Assembly: GCA_016711125.1 (NCBI GenBank) | Contig: JADJTQ010000005.1 | Coordinates: 682,001 to 746,000 of the forward strand | DNA from: Saprospiraceae bacterium | GTDB taxonomy: Bacteria > Bacteroidota > Bacteroidia > Chitinophagales > Saprospiraceae | Reading direction: 5' to 3' | DNA: 64,000 nt | Shown: piece after piece, positions 50,821-59,215 of the stretch | Layout of the letters: each line of letters opens with the position of its first letter | Position numbering within the stretch: position 1 is the first letter of the stretch | Position numbers and translations under genes: made by a program | Notes under the pieces: generated by a model | The model's database searches: none | The model's input: only the letters and a program-made list of their open reading frames with translations | What the model was told of the DNA's origin: nothing

Positions 50821-52056
50821 TTATGGATACAACAAATATTTTAGTCGGTTTTCCGCAAAATTCACTAGGTCTGTCTGCCAGGATGCACGAATTTCCTTGG
50901 CACTTTTGCCGGCGATGATTTCCTTCCTTAAGCTGGTTGTGCCGGCCAGTTTATCAAACCATCCATTCTGGTTGAAAAAAGAGGTCTTGTCTGAAAATCG
51001 ATTATAAAAACGGATCACATATTCAAGATTGATTTCTTGCTGGTTGTGTATCGACTCAATCGAAAGACCAGTAAGATCTTCACCGTAGCAAGTCTCATTT
51101 TTAAGTTTAGGGTTTGCTGCTCCGAACATCGGCTTGGGTATAAAAGTAAATGTTGCATCCTTGATATCCGGGTGACCAATCACTTGAAATTGCGAAGTTG
51201 TACCCCGGCCGATGCTCAAAGGAGTGCCTTCAAAAAAGCAAAGTGAAGGATATAATAGTATTGATCTGAGATTGGGAAGATTGGGAGATGGAGCCAGAGG
51301 AGGATCATAAATAGTCTGATGGTCATAGTTGCCGCACTTTACCACCTTTAAGTCACATTTTATGCCTTCATTCAACCAACCTTCGCCGTTGATCATTTGG
51401 GCATATTCTCCGATTGTCATCCCATAAACTACGGGCACAGGATGCATGCCGACGAAAGATCTGAAAGTATCTTCCCTGATCGGCCCGTCCATATAATGTC
51501 CATTTGGATTGGGCCGATCCAGAAGGAGTATAGTTTTGCTGACTTCGGCGCATGCTTCCATAACGTAATGCAGGGTGGAAATGTAGGTGTAGAATCTGGC
51601 TCCAACATCCTGAATATCAAAGATCATAACGTCAATTGCTTTAAGATCTGCTTGAGATGGCTTTTGCTTATTACCATACAGCGATACAATTGGAATACCG
51701 GTCTCAGGATCTTTTTCATCCTCAATATGGGCTCCAGCATCAGCATTGCATCGAAAACCATGTTCGGGTGAGAATATTCTTATAATCTTCATATTTAATG
51801 AGAGCAGGGTGTCGACCAGGTGCCTATTCCCAATGGTGGAAGTATGATTAACCACCAGACCTATTTTTTTCCCTTCGATATCCGTAAGATATTCTTGAAG
51901 CTGCCAGGCGCCGGGTCTCACCTCCCCTGAGACCTCTTTGACTTCACTATCAGATATTTGTGAAGGTATGGGAGTGGTGGTGCAAGCAGATTGGCTGATT
52001 GCTATTAGAAAAGTGATTAACAGAGTATAATACATGACATTTTTTTTTAATTTCAT
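50821..52056 (-). CDS. DUF1343/NamZ-like exo-beta-N-acetylmuramidase family lipoprotein
   Basis: An intact 411-residue protein. The leader ends LIAISQSAC (lipobox). Family motifs are GLVVNHTSTIG, FSPEHGFRCNADAGAHIEDE, DVMIFDIQDVGARFYTYIST, LLDRPNPNGHYMDGP and GMTIGEYAQMINGEGWL. The DUF1343 family includes NamZ, which removes N-acetylmuramic acid from peptidoglycan fragments. An ATG at 52035 (MYYTLLITFLIA) is an alternative start. The gene diverges from the DnaQ-GIY-YIG gene, with only six bases between the outer start codons. Confidence 0.9.
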   Translation of the reverse strand: MKLKKNVMYYTLLITFLIAISQSACTTTPIPSQISDSEVKEVSGEVRPGAWQLQEYLTDIEGKKIGLVVNHTSTIGNRHLVDTLLSLNMKIIRIFSPEHGFRCNADAGAHIEDEKDPETGIPIVSLYGNKQKPSQADLKAIDVMIFDIQDVGARFYTYISTLHYVMEACAEVSKTILLLDRPNPNGHYMDGPIREDTFRSFVGMHPVPVVYGMTIGEYAQMINGEGWLNEGIKCDLKVVKCGNYDHQTIYDPPLAPSPNLPNLRSILLYPSLCFFEGTPLSIGRGTTSQFQVIGHPDIKDATFTFIPKPMFGAANPKLKNETCYGEDLTGLSIESIHNQQEINLEYVIRFYNRFSDKTSFFNQNGWFDKLAGTTSLRKEIIAGKSAKEIRASWQTDLVNFAENRLKYLLYP

Positions 52057-52062
52057 CCTTCC

Positions 52063-53451
52063 ATGATACGAAAATATGCTATTGTAGATATAGAAACCAC
52101 CGGAGGGTTAATGAAACGGGACAAAATTATTGAAATTGCGATTGCGATTCATGACGGCACCCGCATAATTGATCGTTTTGATACCTTGCTTGATCCCGGG
52201 CGATCTTTATCGAAGCAGATTACAATGCTAACTGGCATCAACGATGAGATGTTGGTCGGGGCTCCTAAATTCTTCGAAGTTGCAAGGAAGGTGGTTGAAA
52301 TGACAGAAGGTTGCATTTTTGTTGCTCATAATGTGCGCTTCGACTATACCTTTATCAAAAGGGCTTTTGAAGAACTCGGGTATAACTATGCGCGTAAGCA
52401 ACTATGCACGGTACGATTGAGCCGAATGATCACTCCCGAATTGCGCAAACATGGTTTGGACGCACTCTGCAGATATCACAATATCGACAATGATCAACGT
52501 CACCGGGCAATGGGAGATGTGATTGCCACTGCCAAGGTTTTTGACAAATTGCTTGAAAAAGGTGGTGATCACGCCATTGACCAAATCATCAATTACGGAA
52601 TCAGGGCCTCCAGGTTGCCATCTCCGATAACTCTGGAGCAGCTCCATGATTTGCCTGAAGCGTGTGGTGTCTATTATCTCTTCAATGAATCGGGTGAGGT
52701 GATATATGTCGGTAAGTCAATTAATATTAAAAAAAGGATCATGCAGCATTTTGCAGAAAATTCCGCTAAATCCAATAAACTTGCTCAAAGAGTACATGAT
52801 ATCAGCTGCGAGGTGACGGGCAGCGAATTAGTAGCACTTTTACTTGAAGAGCAGGAAATCAAAAGACTGCAGCCTGATGTAAACCGTCAATTGCGAAGAA
52901 AACTTTTCCCCTTTGCACTATATCATTACCTGGATGACAGCGGATATATCCAGTTGATTGCCGAAAAGATTAAAAAGAATATTCCCGTTGATTTTAAAAT
53001 CATTAAAGAATATCCAAAGCTAGCCTATGCCAAAGGACATCTCGAAGGGCTCATTGAAGAATTTAATCTTTGCCAGCATCGCTGTGGTGACAAAACCGGG
53101 GTTGGGCATTGCTTCAATTTCAAGATCGGTCAATGTTTGGGAGCATGTCAGGGTTTAGAAGCTCCTGGTGACTACAATGCTCGAGTCGAGGAAGCGATCC
53201 AATATCTTCAGAGCGTAGTCAAAGACAACTTTTTCATTATTGATGAGGGCAGGGAAAAAGAAGAGAAGTCGGTAGTCATGGTCGAACGTGGCCAGGTGAT
53301 CGGCTATGGTTATATCTATTCAGGTACCGCATATCAAAGTCCGGATGATCTTAAGGAAGCTGTCAAACCCATACAAAGTAGCAGGGATACCCAGCGAATC
53401 GTTCATTGGTATATTAAAGAGAAGAAAGTCGAAAAGATTTTGCCTTTTTAA
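52063..53451 (+). CDS. DEDDh exonuclease fused to GIY-YIG nuclease domain (UvrC/Cho-like)
   Basis: An intact 462-residue fusion. Residues 1-170 are a DnaQ-type exonuclease with DIETTGG (Exo I), AHNVRFDYTFI (Exo II) and HRAMGDVIATAK (Exo III, DEDDh). Residues 200-290 are a GIY-YIG endonuclease (CGVYYLFNESGEVIYVGKS, then NIKKRIMQHF). The rest is a UvrC-like region with cysteines (NLCQHRCGDKTGVGHCFNFK, then GQCLGACQG). The fusion suggests nucleotide excision or processing combined with 3' trimming. Related fusions occur in other phyla. Confidence 0.9.
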   Translation: MIRKYAIVDIETTGGLMKRDKIIEIAIAIHDGTRIIDRFDTLLDPGRSLSKQITMLTGINDEMLVGAPKFFEVARKVVEMTEGCIFVAHNVRFDYTFIKRAFEELGYNYARKQLCTVRLSRMITPELRKHGLDALCRYHNIDNDQRHRAMGDVIATAKVFDKLLEKGGDHAIDQIINYGIRASRLPSPITLEQLHDLPEACGVYYLFNESGEVIYVGKSINIKKRIMQHFAENSAKSNKLAQRVHDISCEVTGSELVALLLEEQEIKRLQPDVNRQLRRKLFPFALYHYLDDSGYIQLIAEKIKKNIPVDFKIIKEYPKLAYAKGHLEGLIEEFNLCQHRCGDKTGVGHCFNFKIGQCLGACQGLEAPGDYNARVEEAIQYLQSVVKDNFFIIDEGREKEEKSVVMVERGQVIGYGYIYSGTAYQSPDDLKEAVKPIQSSRDTQRIVHWYIKEKKVEKILPF

Positions 53452-53454
53452 ACT

Positions 53455-54117
53455 CAAAGCACCAAACACCAAATTACAAGCACCAAAATCCAAGCACCAA
53501 GCACCAAGCACCAAAATCTGTGACCAATGGCATTTGGAATTTGAAATTTGGAATCTGGAATTTCCCTTGGGGTATCAAGCACCAAGCACCAAGCACCAAA
53601 TCTGTGACCAATAGCATTTGGATTTTTGGAATTTGGAATTTGGAATTTCCCTTGGGGTACCAAGCACCAAGCACCAAATCTGTGACCAATAGCTTTTGGA
53701 ATTTGAGATTTGGAATTTGGAATTTCCCTTGGGGTATCAAGCACCAAGCACCAAATCTGTGACCAATGGCATTTGGAATTTGAAATTTGGAATCTGGAAT
53801 TTCCCTTGGGGTATCAAGCACCAAGCACTAAGACACCAAATCTGCGACCAATAGCTTTTGGATTTTTGGAATTTGGAATTTCCCTTGGAAGCACCAAGCA
53901 CCAATGCCTGAGCAAAACCCATTGGAATTTGGAATTTGAGATTTGGAATTTCCCTTGAAGCACCAAGCACCAAATTAAAAGCACCAAAGTCGTGAGCACT
54001 TGCTTTTGAAATTTGAGATTTGGAATTTGGAATTCCCTTGGAAGCACCAAAATCCAAGCACCGAAGTGTGAGCAAAACCCATTGGAATTTGGAATTTGAG
54101 ATTTGGAATTTCTTCTA
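53455..54117. repeat. Tandem array of about eight 64-86-base units with CCAAGCACCAA and TTTGGAATTTGG blocks
   Basis: Each unit has a block of AGCACCA words, then ATCTGTGACCAATAGC, then (TTTGGAATT)n-type words and TTTCCCTTGGGGTAT. Equivalent positions fall near 53521, 53605, 53683, 53760 and 53845, and later units are shorter and more diverged. It starts three bases after the stop at 53451 and ends just before the DUF4212 leader. Open frames exist on both strands only because unit lengths are often multiples of three. They are not considered genes. Confidence 0.85.
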
Positions 54118-54174
54118 GGCAAGGGAGAATGAAAATTTGTCTATTTTAACTGCCTCTAATTGATTTACACAAAC

Positions 54175-54438
54175 ATGGAAGGAAACAACGATAATCGCAA
54201 AGTTTATTGGAAGACAAATCTCAGATACTTATTCATCCTGCTATTGATTTGGTTTGTCGTGTCTTATGGTGCTGGTATCTTATGGGCGGATGCTCTAAAT
54301 AAGTTTCGTATTGGTGGGTTCAAGCTCGGATTTTGGTTTGCCCAACAAGGTTCCATTTATTTTTTTGTTGTTCTGATCTACGTCTATGTGATTCTAATGA
54401 ATCGATTGGATCGAAAATTTGATGTGCATGACGACTAA
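54175..54438 (+). CDS. DUF4212 small subunit of a sodium/substrate symporter
   Basis: From the ATG at 54175 (MEGNNDNRKVYWKTNLRYLF) it has 87 residues and two membrane helices. It shows the family pattern YWKTNLRYLFILLLIWFVVS, GFKLGFWFAQQGSIYFFVVL and IYVYVILMNRLDRKF. DUF4212 proteins are the small partners of the VC2705-type symporters. The large subunit starts 69 bases downstream. An ATG five codons upstream is possible. Confidence 0.92.
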   Translation: MEGNNDNRKVYWKTNLRYLFILLLIWFVVSYGAGILWADALNKFRIGGFKLGFWFAQQGSIYFFVVLIYVYVILMNRLDRKFDVHDD

Positions 54439-54507
54439 ATCGTTGAAAAGAAGGCTATTTATTTGTCATCTAACTATTGAAATCTCATCTTTTTCTAACC
54501 CTGATAT

Positions 54508-56208
54508 ATGGAACTTCAAACCTGGACTTTTATCATTGTAGGCTTGACCTTTGCACTGTACCTTGCTATTGCCTGGTGGTCAAGGGCCTCCTCAACCGCT
54601 GAATTTTATGTGGCAGGAAAGGGAATACATCCCATCACCAATGGTATGGCCACGGCAGCTGATTGGATGTCTGCCGCGTCATTTCTTTCGATGGCAGGGC
54701 TTATCTCATTCATGGGTTATCAAGGAGCCCAGTACCTGATGGGATGGACTGGTGGATACGTCTTGCTGGCACTGCTACTTGCTCCATATCTTCGCAAGTT
54801 TGGGAAGTACACCGTGCCGGATTTCATTGGAGAAAGATACTATTCTCAGGTGGCTCGGGTTGTTGCTTTGGTATGTGCACTTTTTGTCTCTTTTACCTAT
54901 GTAGTTGGACAAATGAAGGGAGTGGGAGTTGCATTTGCCGGATTTCTCAATATTCCGTTTGAGTGGGGTATCACCATTGGTGTTGGCATCGTCTTTTTTT
55001 ATGCAGTGCTGGGTGGCATGAAGGGTATCACCTATACTCAGGTTGCTCAATATTGCGTACTCATATTTGCCTATCTGGTTCCAGCGATTTTTATTTCAGT
55101 ACTGATGGTAGGAAACCCGATTCCGCAATTGGGTCTTGGAGGCACTTTAAGTGACGGGACCTATCTATTAGATAAGCTTGACCAGGTAGTGACGGATCTG
55201 GGATTTAGGGAGTACACTACTTCACATGCCGGCAAAGTCGATTTGTTTTTTGTGACCGCAGCTCTGATGCTCGGTACTGCAGGGCTGCCGCACGTGATCG
55301 TCCGGTTTTTTACAGTCAAAAGAGTATCTGATGCAAGAAGATCAGCCGGTTGGGCCCTTCTTTTTATAGCGATATTATATACTACAGCACCTGCTATTGG
55401 AGCATTTGCAAGAACCAATCTGATCCAAACAGTGCAGGATAAGAATTATAGTGAGATGCCAGCCTGGTTTAGCAACTGGGAGAAAACCGGATTGCTGGCC
55501 TTCACTGACAAAAACAATGATGGCAAGATTCAATACTATAATGATCAAAACCCTGAGTTTGCTACAAAAATGGAGCAGGAGAAAGGATGGAAGGGAAGTG
55601 AACTCACGGTAGATCGAGACATTATGGTCCTGGCCAATCCTTCCATTGCCAATCTACCCAATTGGGTGGTGGCCTTGGTAGTGGCCGGTGGACTTGCTGC
55701 GGCTCTGTCTACGGCCGCGGGACTTCTATTGGTGATCAGTACTTCAATTTCACATGATCTCTTGAAAAAGTGGCTGCGTCCCAATATTTCAGAAAAAGGC
55801 GAGTTAAGGGCAGCGAGAATTGCTATATCCGTAGCTGTTATCGTTGCTGGATACGCAGGAGTGAATCCACCGGGATTTGTCGCTCAGGTGGTGGCTTTCG
55901 CATTTGGCTTAGCGGCGGCGTCGTTTTTTCCGGCTATCGTTATGGGAATTTTCTCTAAGAGAATGAATATGCAGGGAGCCGTTGCTGGCATGCTGGTAGG
56001 GTTGATTTTCACTGCGGGATATATATTCTATTTCAAATACGGCGGTGGAACCCCGGCCCAATATTGGTTTGGTATATCACCGGAAGGCATCGGTACCATG
56101 GGCATGATTTTCAATTTCATTGTTGCTATCACTGTGAGCGCTTTTACTCCACCACCACCTAAAGAAATACAGGAGTTGGTTGAAAGTATTAGGATTCCCA
56201 GGGCGTAG
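54508..56208 (+). CDS. Sodium:solute symporter large subunit (VC2705/ActP-like)
   Basis: An intact 566-residue membrane protein of the solute:sodium symporter family, with about 13 helices. Motifs include STAEFYVAGKGIHPITNGMA, AADWMSAASFLSMAG, GMKGITYTQVAQYCVLIFAY, GTAGLPHVIVRFFTVKRVSD and GGLAAALSTAAGLLLVIST. It is paired with the DUF4212 subunit, as in acetate or other monocarboxylate importers. The substrate is not readable. It ends in TAG directly against a repeat-rich stretch. Confidence 0.9.
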   Translation: MELQTWTFIIVGLTFALYLAIAWWSRASSTAEFYVAGKGIHPITNGMATAADWMSAASFLSMAGLISFMGYQGAQYLMGWTGGYVLLALLLAPYLRKFGKYTVPDFIGERYYSQVARVVALVCALFVSFTYVVGQMKGVGVAFAGFLNIPFEWGITIGVGIVFFYAVLGGMKGITYTQVAQYCVLIFAYLVPAIFISVLMVGNPIPQLGLGGTLSDGTYLLDKLDQVVTDLGFREYTTSHAGKVDLFFVTAALMLGTAGLPHVIVRFFTVKRVSDARRSAGWALLFIAILYTTAPAIGAFARTNLIQTVQDKNYSEMPAWFSNWEKTGLLAFTDKNNDGKIQYYNDQNPEFATKMEQEKGWKGSELTVDRDIMVLANPSIANLPNWVVALVVAGGLAAALSTAAGLLLVISTSISHDLLKKWLRPNISEKGELRAARIAISVAVIVAGYAGVNPPGFVAQVVAFAFGLAAASFFPAIVMGIFSKRMNMQGAVAGMLVGLIFTAGYIFYFKYGGGTPAQYWFGISPEGIGTMGMIFNFIVAITVSAFTPPPPKEIQELVESIRIPRA

Positions 56209-56537
56209 GAAGCTGCCCGCCTTCGCGCAAGGCTTCACTGGCGGAGGAAGTCCGAAGTCTTGACTTGCGATCCTGGAGCGCTTGGCTTTAGGGAAAATAT
56301 GAAGGGGGCTCCAGAATACCTCCGGGCTTCAGGATCCCAGAGAGCTTGCGATCTCCCGGAGTGGGCATGTAGAAAATAATTGGACAAAAAGGTTATTACG
56401 TAGTCAGGGATTAAATCATGGGCCGACTTGTTGTCCGATCCTGGGGAGCTTTGGTTTACGAGAGATAATCTAAGAAAACTCGGTTAGTTGCGAAATGAAT
56501 TAGCCGGAAGATGGTTGCAATCACTCCCTTACTAGAG
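56209..56537. repeat. Intergenic stretch with dyads and imperfect direct repeats
   Basis: It begins at the base after the symporter TAG with GAAGCTGCCC, then GGAGGAAGTCCGAAGTC words. CTGGAGC (56273) is the reverse complement of GCTCCAG (ending 56314). CTCCGGG (56320) is the reverse complement of CCCGGAG (ending 56361). CGATCCTGGAGCGCTTGGCT at 56268 recurs in altered form at 56436 (CGATCCTGGGGAGCTTTGG). No gene is recognised. Confidence 0.65.
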
Positions 56538-57494
56538 CTAGATTTGACCAGTTTGATTCAATATTTGCTTGACTTCCTCTACAGTAATTCCTACAATATT
56601 GGCAATCAGATCAAGTGAAACACCGGACTTATGGGCATTTAAAATTACGTCCTTTTGTTTCTGAGCAATTCCTTTTTCAATTCCTTTTTCGATTCCTTTT
56701 TCAATTCCTTTTTCAATTCCTTTTTCAATCCCTTTTTGTATAATTTGATCGTACGTACTCATAATATCTGATTTTATCATTGGAGGAAGTTCGGCCAGCA
56801 ACTCAACTAGCTTTTCATCTCTAATATCGACAATTTCAAAATAGTAAACAACGAGGGGTGGTAATAAGTTTCTCGCCTCTTGCGGAGACAGAGTCCCAAA
56901 GATTGTTTGGATTCGATCCAACAGAGCTTTGGGATCACGACTGTATTTTTGGGTTAATACTGCTGCCCTTAGGAGCGTATGCTGAAGAGCAAAGATGCTT
57001 TCATCATTCATCCTTGCCACATCGATAAAGACGGATTCAAAGTCCGGTATATATGGTTTAAGGGCAGTTGGTAGTACACTCATCAGGTCCACTATTGAAT
57101 ACATTTGCCATTTTCGGGCTCCATGATAGTAGACTATTGGAATAATGGGTTGGAGTTTCTTTCCATTCTGCCACTGATTCAGATATGCCTGGGCCAGATA
57201 TCCAAGGACTTGCAAGGATGTTTGTTTTTCAATCTGGCTCTTATGTTCAAGTAAGATACTGATAAGACATTCCTCGGAGTGGTTTTGAAGATGACAACAG
57301 AATACTGCATCGACAAAGTATTCCTGTAAATGCTGGTTGACGAATCCATACTGTTGAGAGGTCAGACTGGATAAGTCTATGATATCCTTTACCTCAGTTG
57401 GCAGGAATTGTGAAAGAAATTCACGAGCAAAACCAATGTCCGCAACGAGTGCTTTGAAAAATTTATCATGAATATTATTGATGGGTCCTGGCAT
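56538..57494 (-). CDS. Rpn-family PD-(D/E)XK recombination-promoting nuclease
   Basis: An intact 318-residue protein. The N-terminus has HDKFFKALVADIGFAREFLS, YFVDAVFCCHLQ with the first Asp, and ISILLEHKSQIEKQ with the E-x-K core, followed by PIIPIVYYHGARKW. These are Rpn/transposase_31 family features; the proteins cut DNA and promote RecA-independent recombination. A stretch of about six GIEK-type tetrapeptides precedes a helix-turn-helix-like tail (SGVSLDLIANIVGITVEEVK). No terminal inverted repeats flank it, so it is not an insertion sequence. Confidence 0.85.
   Translation of the reverse strand: MPGPINNIHDKFFKALVADIGFAREFLSQFLPTEVKDIIDLSSLTSQQYGFVNQHLQEYFVDAVFCCHLQNHSEECLISILLEHKSQIEKQTSLQVLGYLAQAYLNQWQNGKKLQPIIPIVYYHGARKWQMYSIVDLMSVLPTALKPYIPDFESVFIDVARMNDESIFALQHTLLRAAVLTQKYSRDPKALLDRIQTIFGTLSPQEARNLLPPLVVYYFEIVDIRDEKLVELLAELPPMIKSDIMSTYDQIIQKGIEKGIEKGIEKGIEKGIEKGIAQKQKDVILNAHKSGVSLDLIANIVGITVEEVKQILNQTGQI
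56666..56737. repeat. 12-base in-frame tandem repeat within the Rpn gene
   Basis: Six 12-base units based on CAATTCCTTTTT (plus strand), each encoding GIEK or a close variant on the minus strand. Copy number can change without changing the frame. The tract lies between the nuclease core and the C-terminal helix-turn-helix-like tail. Confidence 0.85.
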
Positions 57495-57635
57495 AAACTC
57501 AAGATACTAAAGTAGTGAGAAATATTATCCCAGCATGCAAGACCAAGCGAAAGTAGGAATCGGCAAAAGCCCTAGACAGATAAATGATCGAAGAAAACTT
57601 TAGTCACCACACGATCTCTGCGAGGAGATTCATGC

Positions 57636-57760
57636 CCGCAATCGGAAGCCGGAAGCCCGAAATTTAGTGATTGGCGTATTCCAATGCCCTCCGCTCTATG
57701 CTCTATGCCCTCCGCTCTATGCCCTCCGCCTTTGCACTATGCCCTATGCCCTCTGCCCTT
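57636..57760. repeat. Word-repeat tract overlapping the end of the DUF368 gene
   Basis: GGAAGCCGGAAGCCCGAA (from 57645) is followed, from 57684, by ATGCCCTCCGCTCT words with ATGCTCT and ATGCCCT variants. The tract continues into the last codons of the DUF368 gene, so its final residues DQGQRA and TAG stop (57744-57746) are built from the repeat. Confidence 0.8.
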
Positions 57761-58715
57761 GATCATTTCGATCTAGCAGCCAGACAATGACCAGCCCCAG
57801 CACAAAACAAACAATGACAACAGGCAGATACGCTGTTCCTTCATAATTGTTGGGCAGAACATTCATTTCCTGCACTACCTGAAACAGGTGCAAATCTGAT
57901 CCCGGTGGTATGATGTTGACATAGCCTCCGGATTCTTTGTCGAGCCATACTACTGGATTTCTCCATGGCCAGATTCGATTGAGTGAACCGATCATAAAAC
58001 CGGTCAGCAGAGCCAGCGTTGGTTGATAAAATCGTTTGAAGAGATAGTTAAGTACATTAGAAAAGAGAGTGATACCCACACCACACCCTAGCAGGAACAC
58101 CAGAATCAGAAGCATTGATGATGTGCTTCGCTCTGAAATCATCTCTTTTGCATTGTGCAGTACGATCGTATACATGCCCATGAGTAGTAAGATAAAACTG
58201 CCAGAGATACCAGGTAGGATCAAAGCGCAAATAGCTATCATGCCTGACACGAACACAAACATTAGATTGTCAGTTCCTTGCGTAGGACTTATTATAGTAA
58301 TATAGTAAGCAATCGCGGTACCGATCAGTGCTGCTAATATCTCGACGTAGGTCCAGCGTGTTATTTTACGTGCAATGTAGATAGCAGATGCGATGATCAG
58401 ACCAAAGAAAAACCCCCATATTATTGAAGGGTAAAACTCGAGTAAGTAGCTGATGCCCAGAACACCGACCAGTATACCGAGGACCATCCCTGTGAGTAGT
58501 GAAAATAGGAAGGTACCGTCTATATGCTCCCAGAAGACTTTAAAGCCTTGATATTTCCAAATCCCCAGTGGGAATCGCGTTATTTTCTTAATGTCAAATA
58601 TAAGACGCTCATAAATGCCGGTTATAAAGGCGATGGTTCCGCCAGAAACCCCAGGTACGACTTCAGCCATTCCCATGGCCAGACCTTTAAGGGAGGTGAG
58701 TAAGTTATGATTCAT
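57744..58715 (-). CDS. DUF368 membrane protein, PopT-type undecaprenyl phosphate translocase family
   Basis: From the ATG at 58715 (MNHNLLTSLKGLAMGMAEVV) it has 323 residues. It has the family signature PGVSGGTIAFITGIYERL, and a second inverted-like LILPGISGSFILLLMGMY in the middle, which suggests an internal repeat, with about eight hydrophobic helices. DUF368 proteins have been linked to recycling of undecaprenyl phosphate across the inner membrane. The upstream ATG at 58775 would add 20 residues. Its 3' end is embedded in repeat words. It faces away from the beta-helix gene. Confidence 0.88.
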   Translation of the reverse strand: MNHNLLTSLKGLAMGMAEVVPGVSGGTIAFITGIYERLIFDIKKITRFPLGIWKYQGFKVFWEHIDGTFLFSLLTGMVLGILVGVLGISYLLEFYPSIIWGFFFGLIIASAIYIARKITRWTYVEILAALIGTAIAYYITIISPTQGTDNLMFVFVSGMIAICALILPGISGSFILLLMGMYTIVLHNAKEMISERSTSSMLLILVFLLGCGVGITLFSNVLNYLFKRFYQPTLALLTGFMIGSLNRIWPWRNPVVWLDKESGGYVNIIPPGSDLHLFQVVQEMNVLPNNYEGTAYLPVVIVCFVLGLVIVWLLDRNDQGQRA

Positions 58716-58775
58716 GTGAATAACCACTTTTTTCAGGTGCCAAAATATGAAAATTGACTCGGAAAGAACTGTCAT

Positions 58776-59045
58776 CTCATGTGAATCAATATTTTAACCA
58801 TGGCAGCTGGTATATCAACTCTGGAGGAGGGTGGCTTGATGCGAATAAGTGCTCGTGCTTTCAATACAAAAGTAGTTCGAAATACCATTTTTCATGCTGT
58901 TAGAACATAATTTCGTCCTTTTAAACGGTAGTTCTATCCAATTCATCCTGATCTCAATGGGAAATACTTTTTATTTATTAGCTTAGCCTCGTCCGTAGTA
59001 GGATTTAAAGTTTGTTTTCATTTATTGATGCTCATTTGAGAGTGA
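58776..59045. other. Intergenic stretch without a recognised gene
   Basis: No coding frame of family character is visible between the DUF368 start and the structured element at 59046. It is AT-rich with short T runs and could hold promoters for both divergent genes, but no clear TTG/TAnnTTTG pair was found. Confidence 0.45.
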
Positions 59046-59135
59046 CTTGGCTTAGACGATCTCTAGATTGTTAGAGCATTCCGAAATCGTCTACCAAGGC
59101 TAGCGTTTGTGTGTGAACGCTCTGGACTGTTAGCC
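59046..59135 (+). promoter_or_regulatory. Two adjacent stem-loop structures upstream of the beta-helix gene
   Basis: Element 1: CTTGG and TAGACGAT (59046-59060, two extra bases between) pair with ATCGTCTACCAAG (59086-59098). Inside it CTCTA (59061) pairs with TAGAG (ending 59076). Element 2: GGCTA (59098-59102) pairs with TAGCC (59131-59135), and AGCGTT (59102) pairs with AACGCT (ending 59121) around an 8-base TG-rich loop. The two loops contain similar words (CTCTAGATTGTTAG and CTCTGGACTGTTAG). No T tract follows, and the ATG is 80 bases on, so a structured 5' leader is likelier than a terminator. Confidence 0.5.
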
Positions 59136-59215
59136 ATCAATGGGGATCTCATTTCTTGAGGCAAACCGTAATTTCTGCAGCTCAAACACGTTCTAAACCG
59201 TAAATAGCAATTCCT

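Noticed and set aside
53455..54117. CRISPR array
   Set aside because: Repeats and spacers are not distinct; the variable parts are themselves built from the same words, unit length varies from 64 to 86, and no cas genes are near.
53454..54122. Protein-coding frames on both strands of the repeat array
   Set aside because: They encode the same few words in every frame, overlap one another on both strands, and have no family character.
56538..57494. Insertion sequence
   Set aside because: The Rpn family is sometimes called a transposase, but there are no terminal inverted repeats or target duplications around the gene.
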